Shown here: positions 1-5,386 of the stretch, piece after piece
How positions within the stretch are numbered: the stretch's first letter is position 1
Layout: every line of letters starts with the position of its first letter
Source: an uncultured Candidatus Melainabacteria bacterium
GTDB lineage: Bacteria > Cyanobacteriota > Vampirovibrionia > Gastranaerophilales > Gastranaerophilaceae
Length of the DNA: 13,480 bases
NCBI GenBank assembly: GCA_937898445.1
Contig: CALEJY010000195.1
Coordinates: 1 to 13,480 of the forward strand
Direction of reading: 5' to 3'
Translations under genes and position numbers: made by a program
Notes under the pieces: generated by a model
What the model was told of the DNA's origin: nothing
Seen by the model: only the letters and a program-made list of their open reading frames with translations
The model's database searches: none

Positions 1-80
1 ATTGTTTGCCCATCAATCAAAAAGTTTTGACCTAGTCTTTTTTTAGTTCTAAAATATTTAGCCCGTTCGTAGTAGTTCAT
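1..80 (-). CDS. rsmA: 16S rRNA (adenine(1518)-N(6)/adenine(1519)-N(6))-dimethyltransferase, N-terminal fragment
   Basis: Only the first 26 codons are present; the rest lies beyond the left edge. The visible peptide starts MNYYERAKYF and contains KKRLGQNFLID at residues 13-23. That matches the opening (K/R)(K/R)xGQNFL(x)D signature of RsmA/KsgA, which dimethylates two adjacent adenines in helix 45 of 16S rRNA during small-subunit maturation. The GQNF stretch is the start of the SAM-binding region. The ATG at 80-78 is chosen because the signature then sits at the usual distance from the N-terminus. A weak AGGTAAG precedes it, and a -10-like TATTAT lies only 10 nt upstream, so the leader would be very short. 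The gene diverges from gshA. Identification rests on one short motif but that motif is characteristic. Confidence 0.82.
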   Translation of the reverse strand, partial: MNYYERAKYFRTKKRLGQNFLIDGQT

Positions 81-90
81 CTTACCTATA

Positions 91-119
91 ATAATACCAC
101 ACACAGGTAAATGTTTTAA
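91..119 (-). promoter_or_regulatory. putative rsmA promoter
   Basis: On the minus strand there is a TATTAT -10 (91-96) preceded by TGG, an extended -10 form, and a weak -35-like TTAAAA (114-119) with a 17-nt spacer. Transcription would start about 3-4 nt before the ATG at 80, giving a nearly leaderless mRNA. This is inferred from motifs only. Confidence 0.35.
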
Positions 120-144
120 TAAATATTTTTTGTTATTTTGTAGA

Positions 145-153
145 TGTTATAAT
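145..153 (+). promoter_or_regulatory. extended -10 promoter of gshA
   Basis: TGTTATAAT is a perfect extended -10 (TG at 145-146, TATAAT at 148-153). No convincing -35 is visible, which extended -10 promoters tolerate. The expected start site near 160 lies after the alternative TTG codon at 130, so this promoter supports the ATG at 172 as the true start. Confidence 0.55.
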
Positions 154-171
154 TTAAATGGAGTTAAACAA

Positions 172-1491
172 ATGCAAACACAAACCAAATTGAGCAAAAA
201 AGACATCATAAAACTTTTTGAAAAAGGCTGTAAACCTAAGTCAGAACACAATATAGGGATTGAATATGAAAGATTGCCGATTTTTTCTGTGACTTCAAAA
301 GCTGCAGATTATGGCTCTGAATTTGGTGTTTGTAATTTTTTAAGAAACTTTGCGAAAGAAGAAAATTGGGACTATATAGCTGATGATTATAATATTATCG
401 GCTTAAAACAAGTCCATGACACAGTTACATTAGAACCGGGTTGTCAAATCGAATTGAGTATCAAACCTGAAAAAACAATTAATGAATTGAAATCAAAAAT
501 TGACAAACTCGACAAACAAATGCTCCCAATTCTTAATCGTTCAGGTATAAGTCTGTTAAATTACGGAGTTTCACCGCTTTCTACTCACAAATCAATAAAT
601 TTAATTCCAAAACGCAGATATCACATCATGGCAAAATATTTGTGGGGAATTTTGTCCGACGTTATGATGCGAGAAACTGCCGGAGTGCAATGTTGTATAG
701 ATTTTGAGAGCGAAGAAGATGCAATGGCAAAATTCCGTGTCGCAAACAAATTAACCCCTTTTATGACCGCAATGTTTGCAAATTCACCTATCAGGGGCGG
801 AGTTGAAACAGGCTACAAAAGTTTTCGTGCATTGAGTTGGCTAAATACAGACAATGACAGATGCGGTTTTGTCGGTCAAATCGACGAAAAATTTTCGTTT
901 GAAGAATATGTTGATTATGTTCTCCAAACTCCAATGATTTTTATAAACCGTGATAATAGCGCAATTCCACTAGATGGGAAGATTTGTTTTGATGAATTTA
1001 TGGAAAACGGTTACAAAAATTTTGATGCAGATATTGAAGATTTTAATCTCCACGCAAATCTTTATTTTCCGGAAGTAAGACTTCGCAATTTTATAGAAAT
1101 CAGAAATCACGATTGTGTCGGAAAAGGTTTGCAATATTCGATTTTGGCAATTTATAAAGGTATTTTGTATAACAAATCCGCAATGGAAGAAATTGAAGAT
1201 TTGTTCAAAAACTATGATTATAGAGATTTTTCAGAACTAAGATACAATGTTCCCAAAAGTGCTATGAACACAAAAATTGGCGCACATTATGTTAAAGATA
1301 TAGCAAAAGAAATTCTTTATATTGCCGAAAAATCTTTAATCGAAATGGATACCGGCGAAGAAAAATTCTTAGAACCGATAAAAGAATACGTTGATGCAGG
1401 AATTTGTCCTGCCGATGTAATAATCCGAAATTGGAACGGAATTTGGAACAAAGATATCAAAAAACTAATAAAATATGTAAGCGAATTTTGA
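172..1491 (+). CDS. gshA: glutamate-cysteine ligase (GCS2 / plant-alphaproteobacterial type)
   Basis: This cytoplasmic enzyme couples glutamate and cysteine with ATP to make gamma-glutamylcysteine, the first step of glutathione-type thiol synthesis. The 439-residue protein shows family landmarks in order: GIEYER (29-34) near the N-terminus, LEPGCQIELS (87-96), PKRRYHIM (146-153), MMRETAGVQCCIDF (165-178, the family has a similar RTxTVQxNxDF), and FANSPIRGG (202-210). Length is close to the 430-460 usual for this type. The start is ATG 172, with GGAG at 160-163 eight nt upstream. A longer reading from TTG 130 would begin upstream of the predicted promoter. The stop overlaps the -35 of the next gene. 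No gshB is in view, so the product could be gamma-glutamylcysteine itself; an EgtA-like role is the main alternative. Confidence 0.85.
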   Translation: MQTQTKLSKKDIIKLFEKGCKPKSEHNIGIEYERLPIFSVTSKAADYGSEFGVCNFLRNFAKEENWDYIADDYNIIGLKQVHDTVTLEPGCQIELSIKPEKTINELKSKIDKLDKQMLPILNRSGISLLNYGVSPLSTHKSINLIPKRRYHIMAKYLWGILSDVMMRETAGVQCCIDFESEEDAMAKFRVANKLTPFMTAMFANSPIRGGVETGYKSFRALSWLNTDNDRCGFVGQIDEKFSFEEYVDYVLQTPMIFINRDNSAIPLDGKICFDEFMENGYKNFDADIEDFNLHANLYFPEVRLRNFIEIRNHDCVGKGLQYSILAIYKGILYNKSAMEEIEDLFKNYDYRDFSELRYNVPKSAMNTKIGAHYVKDIAKEILYIAEKSLIEMDTGEEKFLEPIKEYVDAGICPADVIIRNWNGIWNKDIKKLIKYVSEF

Positions 1492-1515
1492 TTTTATCAA
1501 GTATTATGCTATAAT
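1488..1515 (+). promoter_or_regulatory. promoter of the HxlR-family gene
   Basis: A -35 TTGATT (1488-1493) overlaps the gshA stop codon. It is separated by 16 nt from an extended -10 TGCTATAAT (TATAAT at 1510-1515). Transcription would start near 1522, after the first in-frame ATG (1520), which favours the ATG at 1547. Confidence 0.6.
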
Positions 1516-1546
1516 CCGTATGTTACCAGATACTATAAGAGGAAAT

Positions 1547-1888
1547 ATGGATTTAAAAGAACTCCCAAAATGTCCTGTTGAAACAACACTACGCCTAATC
1601 GGCGAAAAGTGGCGTATTTTAATAATCCGAGATTTGCTCAGCGGAACTAAACGTTTTGGGGAGTTAAAAAAGGCTTGCAGCGGAATTTCTCAAAAAGTTT
1701 TGACCCATAATCTTAGAAAAATGGAAGATGATGGGCTTGTAAAACGTGAAGTTTTCCCAGAAGTTCCTCCAAGAGTAGAATATACCCTAACCGATGTTGG
1801 TTATAGTTTAGCTCCCGTACTTGATGCTATGGCAAGCTGGGGAACTGATTACAAAACTTTCTTGAAACTTCTAAAAAAAATGGGATAA
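1547..1888 (+). CDS. HxlR-family winged-helix transcriptional regulator
   Basis: This is a 113-residue DNA-binding protein of the HxlR (MarR-like winged helix) family, usually a dimer acting as a local repressor or activator. Visible hallmarks are CPVETTLRLIGEKW near the N-terminus (the family has CPVExxLxLIGGKW), RFGELKKACSGISQKVLTHNLRKMEDDGLVKR as the recognition region, and PRVEYTLTDVGYSL as the wing, followed by a C-terminal dimerisation helix. The conserved N-terminal Cys (residue 9) is the one used for redox or electrophile sensing in some members. The start at 1547 has AAGAGGA just upstream and lies after the predicted transcription start; the alternative ATG 1520 would add nine residues. 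It follows gshA by 55 nt but has its own promoter, so a thiol or redox link is only suggested by position. Confidence 0.88.
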   Translation: MDLKELPKCPVETTLRLIGEKWRILIIRDLLSGTKRFGELKKACSGISQKVLTHNLRKMEDDGLVKREVFPEVPPRVEYTLTDVGYSLAPVLDAMASWGTDYKTFLKLLKKMG

Positions 1889-1941
1889 TGGTGTTATGCC
1901 TGCATGGGTAATATTTTGAACCGATTAATTATGTATAATAC

Positions 1942-1970
1942 TTTACATAAAATAGCAAAAAATATTTTAT
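1942..1970 (+). promoter_or_regulatory. possible promoter of the repeat-containing protein gene
   Basis: TTTACA (1942-1947), a 17-nt spacer and TTTTAT (1965-1970) would start transcription just before the AGGAGA site at 1987. An isolated TATAAT at 1934-1939 has no well-spaced -35. The assignment is weak. Confidence 0.3.
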
Positions 1971-1997
1971 CATGTATTATATATGTAGGAGAATTTT

Positions 1998-2651
1998 ATG
2001 ACTTTACTAAATGCAATCCACAACGCATTTCCGGAACAAACAAATAGCTCTCATTTAAAACTTTTAGACAATGGCTCTCAAACGCAAACTAAAGAAGAAA
2101 TTGTTTATCGTAAAAATGGCAAATCAATCGACAGAATTATGGAAGTCGATGCCGTTACAGGTTTAAGATTAAGAACAACTCATTTTGATTACTTTAATGA
2201 TAAAAAAGTTCGCTCAATTGATGAGTATGACAAATTTACCGGTAAAAAAATTCGCACAATAAATTATGTTTTATACAAATCTATTGACGAATATGATTTG
2301 GAAACCGGCAAAAAAATTCGTACAACAAACTTCAACATAAAAGACGAAAACAAAATTTCTTCAATTCAAGAATACGATCTTGAAACTGAAAAAATAATCA
2401 AAATTTCAATATTCAAACGTGACGGCAAAACAATTAGCATAATAAAAAGTATTGATCCTGTGACAGAAAAAGTTACAAGCTGGGTAAATAACAAAAACAC
2501 AGATTATCAAATGCCAAAACACACAAAAGCCGTATCAAGGATTTACGAAAACATTAAAACATCATCAACACAAGCAAAAAAAGATGATATCGCAAGATTA
2601 ATAGATAACCTATATTCAAACAAACTAAAATTCGATGAGCTACGCACGTAG
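1998..2651 (+). CDS. internally repetitive hypothetical protein (DUF2963-like YD/TGK repeats), C-terminus inside a repeat element
   Basis: The 217-residue protein has no signal peptide or membrane segment. Residues about 43-165 contain five imperfect copies of a 20-27 residue unit. Its core reads SIDEYDxxTGKKIRTxxF (best copies at 73-90 and 95-112; diverged copies start near 44, 122 and 147). This resembles, from memory, the short EYDxxTGK repeats of DUF2963 proteins, whose function is unknown, and beta-strand repeats of the MORN/YD sort. The C-terminal 40 residues are helical and lysine-rich. The start is firm: AGGAGA at 1987-1992, five nt before the ATG. The final codons CTA CGC ACG TAG lie inside the palindromic repeat module at 2639-2652, so the last three residues and the stop come from the element. 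The original protein may have been longer. Confidence 0.7.
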   Translation: MTLLNAIHNAFPEQTNSSHLKLLDNGSQTQTKEEIVYRKNGKSIDRIMEVDAVTGLRLRTTHFDYFNDKKVRSIDEYDKFTGKKIRTINYVLYKSIDEYDLETGKKIRTTNFNIKDENKISSIQEYDLETEKIIKISIFKRDGKTISIIKSIDPVTEKVTSWVNNKNTDYQMPKHTKAVSRIYENIKTSSTQAKKDDIARLIDNLYSNKLKFDELRT

Positions 2652-2974
2652 CCATCTGCAACAACATTCATTCCTACTTAATAGTAGTGTGAAGGTTTTA
2701 AGATGCTTAGATGCAAAGAGGTTTGGAGGCAAAGTCGTTATCTGTCATTACGAGGAACGAAGTGACGTAGTAATCCCATTAATATTTATAATAATGAGAT
2801 TGGTGCTAAGCATGTAGTCCTCTGTGACAATATTGGTTCCTACTTCAAACATTGGTGTAGAGTTTTCCGTTACACTCCACTCGCAATGACAAACGATTGT
2901 CACCCTGAACTTGATTCAGGGTGACGTATTAAGTTATTATCAATATTGTCACAGTGGACTACATGCATGGCACC
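2637..2974. repeat. composite interspersed repeat block R1 (left arm of an inverted pair)
   Basis: About 340 bp of short modules with no intact gene. In order on the plus strand: palindrome GCTACGCACGTAGC (2639-2652); a spacer with CATTCCTACTT; an 8-bp-period AGATGCNN track (2698-2736); a GTCATTACGAGG/GTAGTAATCCC module (2743-2777); a spacer ending AATAATGAGATT; a second palindrome-like module GGTGCTAAGCATGTAGTCC (2797-2815) with TGTGACAATATT; a CACTCGCAATGAC module (about 2870-2890); a perfect hairpin (2899-2925); and GGACTACATGCATGGCACC (2956-2974) abutting a prepilin stub. The order D-E-A-B'-D-E repeats in inverse orientation at 3500-3758. The 60-residue reading frame at 2635-2817 is made of these modules and is not a credible gene. 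Confidence 0.85.
2899..2925. repeat. perfect 11-bp-stem hairpin module (GTCACCCTGAA)
   Basis: GTCACCCTGAA, a 5-nt loop CTTGA, then TTCAGGGTGAC make a perfect 11-bp inverted repeat. An imperfect second copy lies at 9047-9070 with a decayed right arm, and a right-arm remnant AAGTTCAGGGTGAC lies at 5618-5631. From memory, this motif is scattered in many unrelated bacterial genomes. There is no T-tract, so it is not an obvious terminator. Confidence 0.8.
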
Positions 2975-3034
2975 TTCTGCTAATGTAAAAGCTATTTTAT
3001 GAGAATTATTCAAATAATTTACATACCTTTTCAT
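2900..3034 (-). pseudogene. prepilin 5' stub truncated by a repeat element
   Basis: Minus-strand frame of 44 codons starting at ATG 3034-3032, with a good AGGAG site (3040-3044) five nt upstream. Residues 1-20 end in NNSHKIAFTLAE. That is the leader, cleavage site (A|F) and first five mature residues of a type IV/type II-secretion pseudopilin, nearly identical to NNSRKIAFTLAE in the intact gene at the right edge. Immediately after the Glu codon (position 2975) the frame enters the GGTGC(N)CATGCATGTAGTCC repeat module and then the hairpin at 2899, ending 24 codons later. The hydrophobic helix and the whole globular domain are missing, so no functional pilin can be made. Promoter and ribosome site remain intact, suggesting a fairly recent break. 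Confidence 0.75.
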
Positions 3035-3064
3035 ATAATCTCCTGTATTATATATCCACATTAC

Positions 3065-3115
3065 TGACTAATAAGTCATGATATTAGAATTATAATCATT
3101 ACTAAATATTGTCAA
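3065..3115 (-). promoter_or_regulatory. promoter of the pilin stub with downstream palindrome
   Basis: On the minus strand a perfect -35 TTGACA (3110-3115) is followed by TATAAT (3089-3094); the 15-nt spacer is short. Just downstream is the palindrome TGACTAATAAGTCA (3065-3078, arms TGACT/AGTCA), placed where a repressor site would block initiation. The adjacent divergent XRE gene is the obvious candidate regulator, by inference. Confidence 0.45.
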
Positions 3116-3133
3116 CTATTATAAACTATCACT

Positions 3134-3358
3134 ATGGATAGGAAAGAGATTATAAGAATTTTTTCAGAAAACGTCAGAGCCGAGCGTGCAAGAAAACAAT
3201 ATTCACAAGAAAAACTCGCTGAAATGGCAGGCATTACTCCTGAATATCTTGCCCGAATTGAAAAAGAAAAATACAGTCCATCTTTAATTGTTATTGCAAA
3301 TTTGGCTATCGCATTGGGAGTTACAGTTGATAAACTCATCCCTCTAAATCATCAATAA
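3134..3358 (+). CDS. small XRE-family helix-turn-helix regulator
   Basis: This 74-residue protein is essentially one Cro/C1-type HTH domain (about residues 9-66). The segment YSQEKLAEMAGITPEYLARIEKEK is the classic helix-turn-helix, followed by SPSLIVIANLAIALGVTVDKLI. It should bind DNA as a dimer and act as a local repressor. No Shine-Dalgarno site precedes the ATG; a TATAAA sits at 3120-3125, eight nt before it, so the transcript may be leaderless. It is divergent from the pilin stub and lies between inverted composite repeats (2637-2850 and 3498-3758), which makes it the only intact gene of that unit. No methylase, toxin or integrase accompanies it. Confidence 0.85.
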   Translation: MDRKEIIRIFSENVRAERARKQYSQEKLAEMAGITPEYLARIEKEKYSPSLIVIANLAIALGVTVDKLIPLNHQ

Positions 3359-3853
3359 TTATGTAAAAATATATGTATCCTGATTAAAATAGTTACTAAT
3401 CCGACCTACAAATGAAATCTTATCGCCCCATAGCCATATCGCCTTATTACCTTATCTGAAACAGACTTTGCCTCCATGCCTCTACGCATCTATACATCTA
3501 ACTCCAATATATGAAGTACTTTAGACTAACATCGTCACAGGGGACTACGTGCGTAGCACCAATCTCATTATTGTCATTTTGAATGCGATTACTACGTCGC
3601 TCATCGCTCCTCGTAATGACTGTTTCACTGGATTGCTTCGCATTCGCTCGCAATGACGGTTTATCGTAACAGACTTTGCTTCTACGCATCTTTGCGTCTA
3701 GACATCTTAAAATGATGTAGGGATGAATATTGTCACAAGTATCTATATGCGTAGCACCTATTGCATATTTTCAAAAAACGTGTATAATAAAAAGAGCTAA
3801 AGGAATTTTGCAAAAGGTTTCTTTAAAGTACCACTTAAATTAGGAGAAGACAA
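3359..3853. repeat. composite interspersed repeat block R2 (right arm of the inverted pair) and leader of the zinc-ribbon gene
   Basis: This 495-bp gene-free stretch holds modules from about 3430 to 3758. Read as reverse complement of R1: GTAGCACC-ended palindrome (3740-3758) with GAATATTGTCACA; 8-bp track GCNTCTNN (3670-3710); GTCATTGCGAGCG module (about 3628-3659); GTCATTACGAGG/GTAGTAATC module (3587-3621); spacer AATCTCATTATT; palindrome GGACTACGTGCGTAGCACC (3542-3560) with GTCACAG; a second 8-bp track (3462-3501); and CCATATCGCCTT (about 3433-3444), also seen at 9231-9242. The rest, 3759-3853, carries the promoter and ribosome site of the next gene. The 63-residue minus frame at 3498-3689 is module sequence, not a gene. 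Confidence 0.85.
3761..3788 (+). promoter_or_regulatory. promoter of the double zinc-ribbon gene
   Basis: TTGCAT (3761-3766), a 16-nt spacer and TATAAT (3783-3788). The -35 begins two bases after the GTAGCACC end of repeat block R2. Transcription would start near 3795, giving a leader of about 60 nt. Confidence 0.6.
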
Positions 3854-4129
3854 ATGTACCAAGATGAAAAACTTGTATGTGAAGATTGCGGCGCAGAATT
3901 TATTTTCACTGCAGGTGAACAAGAATTCTATGCGGAAAAAGGTTTGGTTAACAAGCCAAAAAGATGTCCGGAATGCAGAAAAGCTCGCAGAAACAACAAC
4001 AGAAGAAAAAGAAGAATGTATGATGCTGTTTGTTCAAAATGCGGTGCGCAAACTCAAGTTCCGTTCAAACCTATTCCGGGAAAAGAAGTCTATTGCAAAG
4101 ATTGCTTTACAAAAGAACACGAAGCATAA
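3854..4129 (+). CDS. double zinc-ribbon (CxxC-x17-CxxC type) domain protein
   Basis: The 91-residue basic protein has four CxxC knuckles. The first pair is C9/C12 and C38/C41, in the pattern LVCEDCGAEFIFTAGEQEFYAEKG...KRCPEC known as the probable zinc-ribbon (zf-trcl) family. The second pair is C60/C63 and C81/C84, in DAVCSKCGAQTQVPFKPIPGKEVYCKDC, the CxxC-x17-CxxC domain. Between them is an Arg/Asn/Lys-rich linker (43-54) that could contact nucleic acid. No enzymatic residues are visible; a structural, RNA- or DNA-binding role is likely but unproven. The start is supported by TTAGGAGA about eight nt upstream. It has its own promoter and a strong terminator, so it is monocistronic. Confidence 0.87.
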   Translation: MYQDEKLVCEDCGAEFIFTAGEQEFYAEKGLVNKPKRCPECRKARRNNNRRKRRMYDAVCSKCGAQTQVPFKPIPGKEVYCKDCFTKEHEA

Positions 4130-4156
4130 AATTAACTCTCTAAATATTAACAAAAC

Positions 4157-4190
4157 AGACCGGTTCAATCATGAGCCGGTCTACTTTTTG
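4157..4190. terminator. rho-independent terminator between convergent genes
   Basis: AGACCGGTTC (4157-4166), a 6-nt loop AATCAT, then GAGCCGGTCT (4173-4182) form a 10-bp stem with one G-T pair, followed by ACTTTTTG. It ends the zinc-ribbon transcript. On the minus strand a TGTTTTG run also follows the stem, so it may work for the converging gene at 4192-4500 too. Confidence 0.88.
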
Positions 4191-4191
4191 C

Positions 4192-4500
4192 TTATACTCC
4201 AATACAACTGTTTAAATACTCAATTGTACTGATTTTTTCGTCATACAAATATTTAATAAAGTTCAAATACGCAGCATTATATGATGTAATTACGAGGTTT
4301 ACTTCAAATCCGTCGGTGCAGAATGGTTCGTAATCATACACAACATAACTGTTATATTTACTTTTCCATTCTTTTTTTTCGATACGGCTATTATTTTCAT
4401 CAACAATATCTTCAAGCCACGCAAGAATATCTTTATTTACATTTTTCATTTCCAAACGATTGTACTTGCTGCAATCATGGCAATCATTTCCCATTAGCAT
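4192..4500 (-). CDS. hypothetical 102-residue protein
   Basis: I do not recognise this family. The protein is soluble and acidic, rich in Asn, Tyr, Asp and Glu, with one CHDC pair near the N-terminus (Cys7/Cys10) and two more cysteines (61 and 99). The middle (WLEDIVDENNSRIEKKEWKS) looks helical; the later part (SYVVYDYEPF, FEVNLVITSY) looks like beta strands. A GGAG site (4510-4513) precedes the ATG by nine nt. A second ATG two codons in is an alternative start. The gene is isolated: it converges on the zinc-ribbon terminator, and its nearest upstream neighbour is another minus-strand gene about 170 nt away. Coding status is supported by the ribosome site and tight placement against the terminator. 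Confidence 0.6.
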   Translation of the reverse strand: MLMGNDCHDCSKYNRLEMKNVNKDILAWLEDIVDENNSRIEKKEWKSKYNSYVVYDYEPFCTDGFEVNLVITSYNAAYLNFIKYLYDEKISTIEYLNSCIGV

Positions 4501-4554
4501 GATAAATTACTCCACAAATATGTTATATGTAAATTGTAAAACTTTTTCGATATA

Positions 4555-4610
4555 AAATAATCCCCTTTAGGTATAAGTATTAAATAGTAATATGTGGGGA
4601 TTTATTTTTT
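4555..4610. other. large-loop inverted repeat between two minus-strand genes
   Basis: AAATAATCCCC (4555-4565) can pair with GGGGATTTATTT (4596-4607) with one bulge; the loop is 30 nt and T-rich sequence follows on the plus strand. It could be a weak terminator after the HTH gene or an operator. The long loop argues against an efficient terminator. Apart from this and a GGAG site, 4501-4671 holds nothing recognisable. Confidence 0.3.
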
Positions 4611-4671
4611 CGTTGATAAAATATCAAAAGCAGTAAAATTATTATTGGTGGGGCAATTTGAGTAAATCCAC

Positions 4672-4908
4672 TTACATTTCCGCTATATCAATTTTGTAGC
4701 CTAAAATTTCACAAATAAGAACCATTTCGGTAAATTTCAATGAACCTTTTTCAATTTTGGCTCTGACATTAAATCGTGAATATTCTTTTCCGCTCAAATC
4801 AGTCATTCTTCTTGCTAATTCTGCAATTGTAATTTTCTTTCTAAACAACAAAAGTCGAACTAACTCATTAATATCAATTTTAGAATCTATATCAATATTT
4901 ATACCCAT
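4672..4908 (-). CDS. small helix-turn-helix (XRE-like) protein
   Basis: A 78-residue protein whose region 13-76 has the layout of a phage-repressor-like HTH. KKITIAELARRMTDLSG gives the first helices, EYSRFNVRAKIEKGSLKFTEM the recognition helix and turn, and VLICEILGYKIDI the closing helix typical of small XRE proteins. It should bind DNA as a dimer. A minus-strand TATAAT (4915-4920) lies only six nt before the ATG, predicting a leaderless mRNA. The divergent intergenic region holds a strong rightward promoter overlapped by a perfect 12-bp-arm palindrome (4960-4990), the natural candidate operator for this protein. The assignment is from pattern only, since the sequence is divergent. Confidence 0.65.
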   Translation of the reverse strand: MGINIDIDSKIDINELVRLLLFRKKITIAELARRMTDLSGKEYSRFNVRAKIEKGSLKFTEMVLICEILGYKIDIAEM

Positions 4909-4937
4909 TTTAATATTATAAGATGATTGTTAATATC

Positions 4938-4990
4938 TTGATATATTTAAAATATTATGTTATAATGTTAAAATATAATTAACATTATAA
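4938..4990 (+). promoter_or_regulatory. strong promoter overlapped by a perfect 12-bp-arm operator-like palindrome
   Basis: -35 TTGATA (4938-4943), a 17-nt spacer, and extended -10 TGTTATAAT (TATAAT at 4961-4966) make a near-consensus promoter pointing right. TTATAATGTTAA (4960-4971), a 7-nt spacer AATATAA, and TTAACATTATAA (4979-4990) are perfect inverted arms covering the -10 and the expected start site near 4973. Occupation would block transcription of the 5034 locus. The adjacent divergent HTH gene is the likely regulator. Confidence 0.65.
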
Positions 4991-5033
4991 TTATTAATTA
5001 TCTAGTTTGTTAAGTATTGTAAAAAGGAGAATT

Positions 5034-5386
5034 ATGAAAAATAGACTAGACGCAAAGATATTAAGAGGCATATTCAATTACGGGAAAATAGATTTTTGTT
5101 CGTCATTGCGAGCGAATGTGAAGCAATCCAGTGAAACAGTTGCTACACACGTAGCCACCTTTGACAATGTTGGAGAAAAAGAACCCTCTCCCGCATTTGT
5201 AACGTTCGCACATGCTCACGAACAACTGCTCCCTCTCACAAAGAGAGAGGGTAATAGTTTTACCGATACTGTATTCATCAGAATGGATATGCCTGCGCAG
5301 CATGGGTAATTTATAACGAAAATATGGATTATTTGCATTGCAAGGATTTGAGTTGGGATGGAAAACATTCTTGTAAAGAGAAGTAA
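5034..5386 (+). pseudogene. disrupted prepilin gene: intact start and 3' end, middle replaced by repeat modules
   Basis: The 3' part is clear. In the frame of 5291-5386 the peptide NGYACAAWVIYNENMDYLHC, followed by KDLSWDGKHSCKEK and a stop, aligns with the C-terminus of the intact pilin at 12705 (NGVGCTGWVIYNENMDYLKC then PEKLGWDKAKSCK). The 5' side has AAGGAG, ATG at 5034 and the strong promoter at 4938. About 5044-5075 resembles the 8-bp track, and 5081-5090 reads GGGAAAATAG, which could be pilin KIAF sequence or module. From 5101 to about 5262 it is repeat: GTCATTGCGAGCG (5101-5131), palindrome TGCTACACACGTAGCC (5141-5156), and a CCCTCTC...GAGAGGG module (5182-5251). The frame from ATG 5034 runs to 5309 through these modules out of phase with the pilin tail, so no pilin is made. 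The pilin hydrophobic helix is absent. Confidence 0.7.

Noticed and set aside
130..171. TTG start at 130 for the glutamate-cysteine ligase
   Set aside because: It lies upstream of the extended -10 promoter, has no ribosome site, and adds residues unlike the family; ATG 172 has GGAG eight nt upstream.
2635..2817. 60-residue plus-strand frame
   Set aside because: It is made entirely of repeat modules found elsewhere in other frames and orientations.
3498..3689. 63-residue minus-strand frame, and similar frames at 5103-5303, 5216-5443, 5564-5848 and 8881-9165
   Set aside because: They are translations of the interspersed modules (for example SLRANVKQSSET), not independent genes.
3864..4232. 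122-residue plus-strand frame overlapping the zinc-ribbon gene
   Set aside because: It is out of phase with the conserved CxxC protein and runs through the terminator hairpin.
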